From contig NZ_BAABLK010000015.1 of NCBI RefSeq assembly GCF_039544305.1, forward strand, positions 1 to 64,000: a stretch of 64,000 nt of DNA, read 5' to 3'. This document shows positions 53,182 through 62,007 of the stretch, one piece after another. This DNA comes from Paeniglutamicibacter antarcticus_C. Its GTDB lineage: Bacteria > Actinomycetota > Actinomycetes > Actinomycetales > Micrococcaceae. Position 1 is the stretch's first letter, and the number at the start of each line of letters is the position of its first letter. Made by a program: the position numbers and the translations under genes. Under the pieces are notes generated by a model. The model ran no database searches. It saw only the letters and a list, made by a program, of their open reading frames with translations, and was not told the DNA's origin.

Positions 53182-54207
53182 ATGCAGGGGATACATGAAC
53201 GAGCATTGATACTTGGCGGCGCCGGGGTCCTGGGCCGCGCCGTCTCCCACCGATTGCTGGCCGCCGTTTGGTCCGTGCATGTCACGGGGAGCGATGTCAC
53301 CAAGATGCCCACCGACCTCCTCGAGGACGGCGCCCGTTTCCTGGCCTCGGACAGGCACGAGAACGAGCAGCTGGCCCGGGCTGTCGGGGCCGGCGCCGAG
53401 CTGCTCGTCGATGCCGCCTGCTACACCGGGGCACACGCAAGCACACTGCTCCCCCACCTGGCAGACGTGGATTCCACGGTGATGTTCTCCAGCAAGGCCG
53501 TCTATGTGGACGCCGCCGGAAACCACGTGAACTCCGATGCCGTCCCGCATTTCCACGCACCCATCCCGGAGACCGCCGCGACGCTGGACCCGGGGCATGG
53601 GGACTTCACCACCCTCGAAGGCTACGGCACCAACAAAGCCGCCGCCGAGCATGTGCTGCTAGACAGCGGCGCACCGGTGACGATCATTAGGGCATCGAAG
53701 GTCCACGGCGCGGGTGCGTCCAATCCTCGTGAATGGATGTTCCTCAAGCGCATCCTGGATCGGCGGCCAGCGGTGTTTCTTGCCGATTCCGGCCGCGGCG
53801 GCGACCACACCACGGCAGCGGTGAACACCGCCGCCCTGGTGGAAACCGTGGCCGCCCATCCCGCTGCGCGCATCCTGAACAGTGCCGACCCGGATGCTCC
53901 CACGGGACTACAGATCACTCGCACCATCGCAACCCACATGGGCCATCACTGGCGCGAGGTGCTGCTCGATGGCATCGCGGATCCCGACCTCGGGGACCAC
54001 CCGTGGAACTCCACCCCGCCGATCCTCCTGGATACGAGCGCTTCGGTCGCACTGGGGTACCGGCCAGTGTGAACCTACGGGCAAACCATCACCGCGCAAA
54101 TCGACTGGCTGCTTGCCTCCGTCGCCAACCGACCACGAGATGAGGACCGGAGCTTCTCCCGTTTCACGCACTACTCCCTCGAGGATCGATACCTCCGCTC
54201 GGTTTGA
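53182..54207 (+). pseudogene. NAD-dependent epimerase/reductase gene interrupted by an in-frame TGA
   Basis: Codons 1-296 encode an extended SDR / NmrA-like protein: LILGGAGVLGRAVSHRLL (NAD motif), VMFSSKAVYVDAAGNHV, GYGTNKAAAEHVL (YxxxK) and VTIIRASKVHGAG. A TGA at 54070-54072 follows LGYRPV. The same frame then continues for 44 more codons (TYGQTITAQIDWLLASVAN, later SLEDRYLRS) to TGA 54205. That tail is the normal C-terminus for such proteins, so one base change made the stop. Start is uncertain: ATG 53182, or TTG 53206 at the first strand. The truncated product might still fold. Confidence 0.65.
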
Positions 54208-54240
54208 TGCGGGCCGGGGACAGGCTGCGCGCGGTATCCG

Positions 54241-54579
54241 CTAGTGCGTGGGTTCCCCCGGATCCACACCGGTCGCGATGGCTTGCAGCGCCGCACTGTG
54301 AGTGGCCAAGGCCTTCATGCCGGCAGGCGTGGCCCTGATCCAGGTACGTGGCCTGTTCGCGACGTATCCCTTGCGAACGCTGATGTAGCCCGCCTCCTTG
54401 AGTAGGGCTACCGCCTTGCTCAGCGCGGAGTCCCCCGCCTCGACGAGTTCTGCGAGGGTGGCGAAATCAATCTCGAGCTCGTTGCGCAATGCTGCCATGG
54501 CGGAGAACCGCACGGGGGTCTTCAGTGCGTCATCGAGCAGGTGCCGCGGATGGCCGCGCGAAGGCTTTCGTTCGCTCAT
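54241..54579 (-). CDS. Winged-helix transcriptional regulator (ArsR/MarR-like, DNA-binding domain only)
   Basis: A 112-residue protein made almost entirely of one winged helix. LLDDALKTPVRFSAMAAL begins the domain, followed by FATLAELVEAGDSALSKAV (recognition helix) and the wing (AGYISVRKGYVANRPRTWIR). It resembles the transcriptional-regulator half of actinobacterial membrane-protein/regulator pairs. ATG 54579 overlaps the stop of the upstream membrane protein gene by 4 bp, so the two are co-translated. It is a candidate to bind the 18-bp palindrome at the front of the operon. Confidence 0.8.
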   Translation of the reverse strand: MSERKPSRGHPRHLLDDALKTPVRFSAMAALRNELEIDFATLAELVEAGDSALSKAVALLKEAGYISVRKGYVANRPRTWIRATPAGMKALATHSAALQAIATGVDPGEPTH

Positions 54580-55400
54580 TGCCGCCGTCCGGGCATCAGC
54601 GCAGCGGCAATAAGGGGCACGGCGATGACCAAGCCACCGGCAATCCCGACAAGCGGTGCGTCCATAGCGGCCTTGACCACGATGAGGGCTAGGGAAAACA
54701 TCAGTCCGGCCGATGCAGCGCATGCGGTCCAATGCCGTTTCATCCATTGGGATCCCATGCTTGTCAGGTCCCAGCGGGCATGGGCAAAGCCAATCAACGC
54801 CAGCAAGATGATGCTCAGAACGAAGGCCGCAAGCGGAAACCATTCAAACACCAGGATGGCACCGGTGAACCCGAAATACAGGCCAAGGCCCGCGGTGGCC
54901 CATCGGGCACTGGTTCCCAACGGCGGCCGTGGAACCGGCTCAGCATGCTCGACAATGGTGCCGGGGACTCCCTTCGGCCAGGCATTGGTGGCCAGCCCGG
55001 CAATCACCGCAAGGACTGCGGCGACGATGATGCACACCCACCACGGAAAACCGACCCCGAAAAAACTTGCCGCAGGCACTGCCATGAACACCAAGATCCC
55101 CAGGAACAAGAACAGCAGCTTGCGTCCCTGGAGCGGTTTGACCTCCGCAATGGGGAGCCTGTTGCGCAATCCCTGGACAAGCATGAGACCTGCCAGCAGT
55201 GGAATCAGCAAGAGGTTCGCATACGATGCCGCGGAGGCGGGGTTCGCGGCCAGGCCGTTGCCCTGGTCGGTGAACAGCAAAAGGAATGTTGCGGCGTAGG
55301 CAAACAAGACATCCGGGGACCATCGCTTGATCAGCGGCTGTACGCGGGAATCGATACCGGCGTGGGCCTGAGGGCTCACGGATTCGGCGTCCCGCAACAA
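54576..55400 (-). CDS. Polytopic membrane protein co-expressed with a winged-helix regulator
   Basis: About 274 residues with roughly seven membrane helices, including VLFAYAATFLLLF, LLLIPLLAGLMLVQ, LLFLFLGILVFMAVPAASFF, VCIIVAAVLAVIAGLAT and LAAFVLSIILLALIGFA. I do not recognise the family. Start is unclear: the frame is open further upstream (about DPHIDRLDAARLLRDAES) to a stop near 55478 but has no ATG; TTG 55400 or GTG 55379 are possible. It overlaps the regulator gene by 4 bp, suggesting a membrane sensor or a regulated target. Confidence 0.7.
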   Translation of the reverse strand: MLRDAESVSPQAHAGIDSRVQPLIKRWSPDVLFAYAATFLLLFTDQGNGLAANPASAASYANLLLIPLLAGLMLVQGLRNRLPIAEVKPLQGRKLLFLFLGILVFMAVPAASFFGVGFPWWVCIIVAAVLAVIAGLATNAWPKGVPGTIVEHAEPVPRPPLGTSARWATAGLGLYFGFTGAILVFEWFPLAAFVLSIILLALIGFAHARWDLTSMGSQWMKRHWTACAASAGLMFSLALIVVKAAMDAPLVGIAGGLVIAVPLIAAALMPGRRQ

Positions 55401-55487
55401 ACGTGCTGCATCGAGCCTGTCGATATGCGGATCTTCTTCTGGCTCGCGGCCCTTCCGTGAACTGCGCGTGATTTCAGGTTAGCATTT

Positions 55488-55505
55488 ACTTTCCGTTCGG
55501 AAAGT
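55488..55505. promoter_or_regulatory. Perfect 18-bp palindrome, candidate operator
   Basis: ACTTTCCGTTCGGAAAGT has 8-bp arms around a TT centre with no mismatch. It lies just upstream of the membrane protein / winged-helix operon. Neither side has a T-run and the arms are AT/CG-mixed, so it looks like a repressor site rather than a terminator. The co-transcribed winged-helix protein is the likeliest binder. Confidence 0.65.
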
Positions 55506-55875
55506 TGAATATTTCGCGGCGCAGGGACATGGGCGGCCATTGCACCGACAGGAGCCGATGCGGCTTGCTCCCCGGTGCCGGGGACCTGCCGGCGCCCTCC
55601 AACCGAGTGCGGCCCAACCGCTGCTAGCCACCTACCCGCCGTTGTCGATGTGTTTGATCCCGCGCATCAAATGCCTTGCGGCGACAAGACCCCCGCAGGG
55701 TGCGTTTCCACTCACCCGGTGGGGCAAGCTCCCCTGCCAGCAGATTTGAACATTGAGGTGAACACGGAGATCGCAACTGGCAACTTGTTGCTCAACTGCC
55801 CATACTGAGGGGTATGAGAGCATCTGCAGTTGGCGCGCAATTCCTTGGTGGCACCGAGGATTCGGAACCACGGGC
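55506..55875. other. Intergenic gap before the ABC1 kinase gene
   Basis: No coding sequence is convincing. It should hold the kinase promoter; I could not identify consensus elements. Confidence 0.4.
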
Positions 55876-57516
55876 ATGAACACCCACCTTGAACGCCTGG
55901 CACAGGTCGCGGAGATCCTCAGCCGCCACGGAATGGGGTCGCTCGCTGCGGCCACCGGGGTGGGCAGGTGGCGCGTGGCCCAAGCCATGGGCTCAAGACC
56001 CCCGATTTCCAACCCCCACCGCATCCGGCTCGCACTCGAAGAGCTCGGCCCAGTGTTCATCAAGCTCGGACAGATGCTCTCCACCCGCCCGGACCTGTTG
56101 CCCCCGGGATATCTCACCGAGCTTTCCAAGCTTCAAGACGGCGCACCTGCCGTAAGCGCCGAAGCCATCCGTTCGACCATCGAGCAGGAGCTGGGCGCCA
56201 CGCCGGAAGAACTGTTTGCTTCCTTCGACAACAAGCCCTTGGCCAGTGCATCGATCGGACAGGCCCATGCTGCGACGCTTTTCGACGGCACCGACGTCGT
56301 CGTCAAGGTTCGCCGCCCCGGCATTGTCGCACGTGTCAACGAGGACCTGGAGATCCTGCAAAACCTTGCCACCTACGCCAGCCACAACTGGACGGCAGCC
56401 GCCGACTTCAACTTCGGTGAAATCGCAGCCGACTTCGCCGCAACACTGCGCGCAGAACTCGACTACCTGCAGGAAGGGCGCAACGCGGAGCGTTTCGCCA
56501 CAAACTTCGCTGATTTCGAGGGCATCCACTTTCCCAGGATCTTTTGGACGACAACAAGCACCAGGGTGCTCACCATAGAACGGATCCGCGGCATTAAGGT
56601 CGACGATGCCCAGGGACTGGCAGAGGCCGGAATCGACACGCATGAAGTTGCTGACCGCGCGACCCGGGCCGCAGCCAAAATGATCTTTGAGGACTGCTTC
56701 TTCCACGCCGACCCGCACCCAGGAAACTTGTTTGTCGAAAAGGCGGGCACCATCGGGCTGATCGACTTTGGAATGGTTGGCGAAGTGAGCCCACCGCTGC
56801 GTGAACGGTTGGCCAAACTGCTCCAGGCATTCACGGCGAACAGCCCCGACCGGATCAGCAACGCGCTTCTGGAACTTTCCACCGCACCGCCGACCACCAG
56901 CCGCAGTGCGTTGCGCCATGACACCGCCCGGTTCATCGAGGCATACCAAGGCAAGACACTAGGCGAACTGGAAATCGGTCCGCTGGTCGTGCAACTGCTA
57001 GCCATCTTGCGCAACCATCATCTTCAACTGCCACGTGAGATGGCACTGCTTGCCAAGATGCTGCTCATGACCGAGGGAATGGGCACCCGCCTGAATCCGG
57101 ATTTCAGCCTGGGCAAGGTGCTCAAGCCCTATGCCACGGCCATGGCCATGGAGCGTTTCGAACCGCGCAAGCTCGCCCAGGGATTCTCCCGGCTGGGCAT
57201 GACGGTAGCCGAGCTGGGCATGGATCTGCCCGAAAAGCTGGAACGATTGCTTGGGAGCATGGATGACGGCGTCGAAGTTCATTTGCAAACATCCGAATTG
57301 GAACCGCTGGTTCTCCGTGCAGAGCAGATAGGCAACCGGCTGGTCGCCGGGATGGTCGCTGCCGCCTTCATCCGAGGCATCGGGGATGTGGCGACGGCGG
57401 ACAGCAAGCGGCTAAAAACCTGGGGGAAGCCCCTGGTGGCAGGCGCCGTTGGCGCCGTGGGAGCACTGTCCACCTACTTGGCCTGGACCGGGCGACCGCG
57501 AGGCGGACGGCGGTGA
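55876..57516 (+). CDS. ABC1/AarF (UbiB-like) atypical kinase
   Basis: A 546-residue protein-kinase-like protein of the UbiB/ADCK family. The diagnostic KxGQ is KLGQ at residues 63-66, the Ala-rich nucleotide loop is LASASIGQAHAA, the ATP lysine is in VVVKVRRPG, the catalytic region reads FFHADPHPGN and the metal motif is GLIDFGMVG. Two C-terminal hydrophobic segments (LVAGMVAAAFIRG and VAGAVGAVGALSTYLAW) place it at the membrane. Family members support quinone or isoprenoid-lipid metabolism. In menaquinone-using actinobacteria the exact role is unknown. ATG 55876 has a poor ribosome binding site. Confidence 0.88.
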   Translation: MNTHLERLAQVAEILSRHGMGSLAAATGVGRWRVAQAMGSRPPISNPHRIRLALEELGPVFIKLGQMLSTRPDLLPPGYLTELSKLQDGAPAVSAEAIRSTIEQELGATPEELFASFDNKPLASASIGQAHAATLFDGTDVVVKVRRPGIVARVNEDLEILQNLATYASHNWTAAADFNFGEIAADFAATLRAELDYLQEGRNAERFATNFADFEGIHFPRIFWTTTSTRVLTIERIRGIKVDDAQGLAEAGIDTHEVADRATRAAAKMIFEDCFFHADPHPGNLFVEKAGTIGLIDFGMVGEVSPPLRERLAKLLQAFTANSPDRISNALLELSTAPPTTSRSALRHDTARFIEAYQGKTLGELEIGPLVVQLLAILRNHHLQLPREMALLAKMLLMTEGMGTRLNPDFSLGKVLKPYATAMAMERFEPRKLAQGFSRLGMTVAELGMDLPEKLERLLGSMDDGVEVHLQTSELEPLVLRAEQIGNRLVAGMVAAAFIRGIGDVATADSKRLKTWGKPLVAGAVGAVGALSTYLAWTGRPRGGRR

Positions 57517-57606
57517 TGCTTGTCGCTCCGGGCCTGGAGACAACGCCTGCTGCCCAGCACCGCGGAACCCAATCGAGCATGCTTTCCACCTTGCAGACTG
57601 CTTTCG

Positions 57607-57800
57607 GTATCCGATGAATTCATCCGTGCGGATGTCATCGACACCTGCGCCGTTGAGCAGGTCGCGCATTATGGCGACCAACCCGGCCGGGCCGCACAGG
57701 TTATGGATCGGCGAGCCCAGATCACCGATGGACCCGCCGGGCATGTCCTAATCGATGCGACCGGTTTCCCCGTTCCAGGCCCGTTGCGATGCCCCAAGCT
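57607..57800 (-). pseudogene. C-terminal remnant of a ferredoxin-NADP reductase-like oxidoreductase
   Basis: The minus strand reads AWNGETGRID, a TAG, then IGDLGSPIHNLCGPAGLVAI and MRDLLNGAGVDDIRTDEFIG. This is the NAD-binding C-terminus of FNR-type flavoprotein reductases (YxCGPPxMV...MRxxLxxAGVxxxxIxxExF). The FAD-binding half is missing and a TAG interrupts the frame, so it is a dead fragment. It lies between the ABC1 kinase gene and the PRC-barrel gene, and no other gene is seen in that gap. Confidence 0.7.
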
Positions 57801-57827
57801 TGGTCCTGGGCCTCCGGCATCCGGACC

Positions 57828-58250
57828 CTAGAATTGGAAGGGGATGCCGGGAACCGAATATCCCCCCATCCAGTAGGGCGTATAGCCGTAGTAGTCGAAA
57901 GCGTCTTGGTGGTAGGAGCGGGTGCCCACCAGCTCGGGGTCATACGGCGGTGCACCGGCCACGCGTTCACGGGTCTGGTCGATGTGGACCTCCTCCTTGG
58001 CGATGCGTGCGATCGCATCGACGGGAATGAAGGACTTGCTCACACCCATTCCCAGGAACCCGCCGGATTCCACCAGCAGGAAGCGGACCGTGTTCTCGCT
58101 CTGGTCGATCAGCAGGTCCTCGACCTTTCCGATCACCTCGCCTTCCTTGTCCTTCACCACGTACCCGCGGATATCCAGGTCACCGAGCTTGATCGTTTCC
58201 TTGATGTCGCTAAGTTTCACCAGCTGGTCGTTCTGGTCATGCTTTCCCAT
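57828..58250 (-). CDS. PRC-barrel domain protein
   Basis: A 140-residue soluble protein with one PRC-barrel (KLSDIKETIKLGDLDIRGYV, then KDKEGEVIGKVEDLLIDQ) and FIPVDAIARI, followed by a Tyr/Pro/Gly-rich tail (YYGYTPYWMGGYSVPG). Such proteins are common stress-associated proteins of unknown function in soil bacteria. ATG 58250 follows GGGAAGGA; the upstream in-frame extension lacks this. It lies 60 bp after the transaldolase stop on the same strand and may be co-transcribed. Confidence 0.85.
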   Translation of the reverse strand: MGKHDQNDQLVKLSDIKETIKLGDLDIRGYVVKDKEGEVIGKVEDLLIDQSENTVRFLLVESGGFLGMGVSKSFIPVDAIARIAKEEVHIDQTRERVAGAPPYDPELVGTRSYHQDAFDYYGYTPYWMGGYSVPGIPFQF

Positions 58251-58310
58251 GGTTCGTCCTTCCCGAAAATGGTGTCCGATGCCGCGCGCGAATCCCCGCC
58301 GCATCGGTTT

Positions 58311-59399
58311 CTAGTGACCGCTGCCGGCCAGATTGTTGCCCTTGGCGGCAATGCTGCCCAGAAGGTTCTTCCACGAGGCCTCAAAAGACTCGGTTCCCTC
58401 GCGTAGGAGCTCTTTGGCCAATGCCTCGTGCTCGATGCCGAACTCAGCGAAAGATGCCAGTGTCTGCTTGGCGCCCCGGGGGCTGGACTCCTGCAGGTCC
58501 CCCACCACGCCGTGCTCGCCAAACGCCAGCAGCGTGGCCTCGGGCATGGTGTTAATGGTAAATGGTGCGCTAAGCGCCTCGATGTACAAGGTGTCCGGAG
58601 CATTCGGGTTCTTGGTGGAGGTGCTGGCCCAGAGCAGGCGTTGCGCCCTGGCACCTTCATTGGCCAACCGGCCCCAGCGCGGGGAATCAAACAACCTACG
58701 GTACCCCTGGTAGACCTGCGTCGAGACCGCGATGCCCAACCGGTCCTCGAGATGGCCCGGAACCCGCCCGGCGACCGCCTTATCCCACCGGCTGACGAAG
58801 ACCGAGGCCACCGAGTGGACCACGGGATTCCGGCCGGCGGCCACCCGCCGCTCGATGCCCCTTAGATATGCCTCAGCGGCGTTCTGGTATTGCCCGGCCG
58901 AGAAAAGCAGGGTCACGTTGATGGGTACCCCGGCGAAGATGCACTCCTCGATGGCCGGCAGTCCCTCCGGGGTCCCGGGGATCTTGATGAAGATGTTCGA
59001 CCGTCCGGCCTTGGCATGCAGAGCCTTGGCTTGTTTTATCGTGGCACCGGTGTCATGTGCCAGCAGCGGGGATACCTCCAGGGAAACCCAGCCGTCCACC
59101 CCGTCGGTTTGTGCGTGTATGGGGGCAAAAATATCCGCAGCACGGCGCAGGTCGGCGATGGCCAACTCGAAGAAGACTTCCTCATCCGGGGTCCCGGCGC
59201 CCTTGGCTGCCGCGATGTCCTGGTCGTAGTCCGAACCGGTCCCGATGGCCTTCTCGAAGATTGTCGGATTGGAGGTCAGCCCGGTGATCGAGTCCTCTTT
59301 GACATAGTGCTCAAGTGTGCCCGAATCCAGGAGGCTTCGGGTGATGTTGTCCAGCCAGAGGCTTTGGCCCGACTCATGCAGCTGCTGTGTGGGTTTCAT
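58311..59399 (-). CDS. tal: Transaldolase
   Basis: A 362-residue actinobacterial-type transaldolase of the non-oxidative pentose phosphate pathway. It transfers dihydroxyacetone between sugar phosphates. The Schiff-base lysine is K139 (IFIKIPGTPEGLPAIEE), with the N-terminal LWLDNITRSLL (D17) and ITGLTSNPTIFEKAI signatures. ATG 59399 follows AAGGACG. The gene is 53 bp downstream of transketolase, forming a tkt-tal operon. Confidence 0.95.
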   Translation of the reverse strand: MKPTQQLHESGQSLWLDNITRSLLDSGTLEHYVKEDSITGLTSNPTIFEKAIGTGSDYDQDIAAAKGAGTPDEEVFFELAIADLRRAADIFAPIHAQTDGVDGWVSLEVSPLLAHDTGATIKQAKALHAKAGRSNIFIKIPGTPEGLPAIEECIFAGVPINVTLLFSAGQYQNAAEAYLRGIERRVAAGRNPVVHSVASVFVSRWDKAVAGRVPGHLEDRLGIAVSTQVYQGYRRLFDSPRWGRLANEGARAQRLLWASTSTKNPNAPDTLYIEALSAPFTINTMPEATLLAFGEHGVVGDLQESSPRGAKQTLASFAEFGIEHEALAKELLREGTESFEASWKNLLGSIAAKGNNLAGSGH

Positions 59400-59452
59400 C
59401 GTGCGTCCTTGTTTCTCGGGGGTTTGATTGTTCACCGGAACTTTATGCTCTT

Positions 59453-61315
59453 TCATTGCCCGGCAAGTTTCCGTGCGGCTGCCACGATATGCCGGGAAGA
59501 GATCCCTGCTGCGTCCAGGAGTTCGGCCGGCTTGCCCGAGGTGGGCAGTGACTGCACCGCGAGGTGTGCGATATTCAGTGCTGGCACGGAGGCGTCCGCC
59601 AATGCTTCAAGCACGGCACTGCCCAGTCCCCCTTCGGGGTAGTGGTCCTCCACCACGACCAGGCGGCTGCCGGTGGCCATGCACGCCTCCACCAGGGCAT
59701 CACGGTCAATCGGCTTGATGGAGTAGGCGTCGATGACCCGGGCCTGGATGCCCAGTCCGCCAAGCTCCTTGGCCGCTGCCAGGCATTCGTGAAGCGTCAC
59801 TCCTGCCCCGATCAGTGCCACTTGGTCCCCGGGGGCGGCATGGTGCACCTTGGAACCGCCGATCGGGAAGGCTTCCCCGGCCGGGTAGATCACCGGGTAG
59901 GCGCCCCTGGTGGTGCGCAGGTAAACGATTCCCCGGGTATCTGCCATCGTCGCGGTAAGAGCTGCCGTGCAGGTGGCATCGCCCGGGTAAAGGACAACGG
60001 ACCCGAACACGGCGCGCAGGGAGGCAAGGTCCTCCAACGCCATCTGGGATGGTCCGTCTTCCCCGATCTCAACCCCTGCGTGGGAACCGACCAAACGGAT
60101 ATTGGCACGCGAGATCCCTGCCATGCGGATGAAGTCGAAGGCGCGTGAGAAAAAGACGGCGAAGGTGGAAGCGAACGGGATGTAACCGCGCACCGCCAGG
60201 CCGACGGCCGATGCGACCAGCTGCTGCTCGGCGATGAACATCTGAAAGTACCGCTCGGGGCATACCGCCCCGAAGTCCTCGGCGTGCGTGGAGTTCCCGA
60301 CTTCCCCGTCCACCACGACGATCTCCGGGCGGGCCGCCAGCGCGGCGATGGCTGCCCCGAAGGCCACCCGGGTGGCAACCTTTTCACCAAGTTCGAAAAC
60401 GGGAAGATCGATTTTGGCGCCCGGGTCCGGCCTGATGGCCGGTTCCACCTGGCCATCGGCGGGCGAAGGGGAAGAGATCCGCAAATCCGTGGCTCCGCCC
60501 AAGACCTTGATCGCCCGTTCTGCCATGTCAGGGGGCAGCGCCTTGCCGTGCCAGCCGTTCTTGTCTTCAAGCTCCGGGACCCCCTTGGCCTTGATGGTCC
60601 TGGCCAAGATCACCGTCGGCTGGTCAGTGCCTTCGCGTCCCTGGCCCAATGCGGCATCGATGGCTTCCAGATCGTGGCCGTCGATGACGATGGCGCGGGC
60701 GCCAAAGGCCTGGACCCGGGCGGCATAGCGCTCCAGGTCCCATTGAAGTTCGGTGGGGCCTCGCTGGCCCAGACGGTTGATGTCCACGATCGCGGTCAGG
60801 TTCCCGAGCTTGTAGTAGCTGGCTTTGTCCAGTGCCTTCCAGATCGATCCTTCGGCCGTCTCGCTGTCCCCGCACAGCACCCACGAATGGTAGTCCAGTT
60901 CATCGAGGTACTTCCCGGCCAAGGCGATGCCGACGGCGTCGGGCAGGCCCTGTCCCAGGGAGCCGGTTGCCACATCGACCCATGGCAGCGCCGGGGTGGG
61001 GTGCCCGGCTAGGCGCGCGCCCAGCCGACGGTAGGTATTGATGAGCTCATCTGCATTGACCACCCCGACGGCCCGGTACATCGAATACAGCAACGGGGAG
61101 GCATGGCCCTTGGAGAAAATCAGGTGGTCGTTTCCCGGTAAATCGGGCCGGTCCCAGTCATAGCGCAGGTGTCCCACCAGCAGCACGGCCATCAGGTCCG
61201 CCGCCGACAAGGACGAGGTGGGATGCCCGGAACCTGCGCTGGTGCTGCAACGGATGGAATCCACCCGCAATTGCCTGGCCAGGTTGCTGCTGAGCTCGAG
61301 CTGGTCTTGATCCAT
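59453..61315 (-). CDS. tkt: Transketolase (single-chain, short form)
   Basis: A 620-residue ThDP enzyme that moves two-carbon units between ketose and aldose phosphates. Motifs are GHPTSSLSAADLMAVLL, the ThDP/Mg site CGDSETAEGSIWKALDKASY with VDINRLGQ, and the pyrimidine-domain Glu region MFIAEQQLVASAVGLAVRGY. At 620 rather than about 670-700 residues it resembles the shorter transketolases that also cover split-type and DXPS-like proteins; context with tal supports transketolase. ATG 61315 follows TAAGGAA. Confidence 0.88.
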   Translation of the reverse strand: MDQDQLELSSNLARQLRVDSIRCSTSAGSGHPTSSLSAADLMAVLLVGHLRYDWDRPDLPGNDHLIFSKGHASPLLYSMYRAVGVVNADELINTYRRLGARLAGHPTPALPWVDVATGSLGQGLPDAVGIALAGKYLDELDYHSWVLCGDSETAEGSIWKALDKASYYKLGNLTAIVDINRLGQRGPTELQWDLERYAARVQAFGARAIVIDGHDLEAIDAALGQGREGTDQPTVILARTIKAKGVPELEDKNGWHGKALPPDMAERAIKVLGGATDLRISSPSPADGQVEPAIRPDPGAKIDLPVFELGEKVATRVAFGAAIAALAARPEIVVVDGEVGNSTHAEDFGAVCPERYFQMFIAEQQLVASAVGLAVRGYIPFASTFAVFFSRAFDFIRMAGISRANIRLVGSHAGVEIGEDGPSQMALEDLASLRAVFGSVVLYPGDATCTAALTATMADTRGIVYLRTTRGAYPVIYPAGEAFPIGGSKVHHAAPGDQVALIGAGVTLHECLAAAKELGGLGIQARVIDAYSIKPIDRDALVEACMATGSRLVVVEDHYPEGGLGSAVLEALADASVPALNIAHLAVQSLPTSGKPAELLDAAGISSRHIVAAARKLAGQ

Positions 61316-62007
61316 CGTTGCGTTCCTTACCGTGCGCGGCCGGCAACCGATGCAACGTATCGCGTGCCGGGAACAGCCGGCTCTTCCTGGCACGGGGGCA
61401 CTGCTCACGGATCGTATCAGCGGCACCTAGCCCCCTTGTGCTGGCTTTCAAGCCACCAAGGAGGCACGGGCGCCAGCGTCCTGGTTGCGGTACCTGCTAT
61501 TCAATCTACGCCCGAGGACCACCGCATTCTAGGGTAGGTGTTGGTCCCTTGGAGCTGTTGGGCAAATCAATGAAAAGCTTCGTGGTAGCCGTTGACTCCT
61601 GAAAGGATTGAAGCCTAGATTTAATGTGTTCGACCGGCCCCCGCGGCCAACTCTTCGCGAGAGCCCCCGGGATAAGAATGACTACGACGAGAAGAACCGC
61701 AAACACAGCCAACGCGTTTCCCGCGTGCAGGTGCCACCCAAGGCGATGGCACCAGATGTTTGCGTCGCTCAGCGGGTGCTCGAAACGGCAGGCGATGCAG
61801 GTCCAAGCACGTGACCGCCGTGGATGCGGTGTACCTCGCAGCCACTTGGCAACCCTGTCCCGCGAAGAATCTCCCCACACTCCGCGCGGGGACGAACACC
61901 ACCACGGCCTTCCCTTCCCCGCGGCCGTGCACCGGTGCGCTGAAGCGGGATCCGCAATCACCAAAAAGTCCTGGGTTGCGCCCGGGAACAGAGGCTAGGA
62001 GAGCGCC
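61316..62007. other. Divergent region between tkt and gnd
   Basis: It must carry promoters for both directions. A minus-strand frame near 61750-61620 contains one hydrophobic stretch (ALAVFAVLLVVVILIPGAL) followed by basic residues, but it lacks a credible start and family match. I see no intact gene. Confidence 0.45.

Noticed and set aside
55488..55505. Palindrome considered as a terminator
   Set aside because: It lies upstream of a divergent gene rather than after a stop, has no T-run on either side, and has only a 2-base centre.
61620..61760. Hydrophobic minus-strand segment considered as a small membrane protein gene
   Set aside because: There is no start with a ribosome binding site, and the frame upstream is not protein-like.
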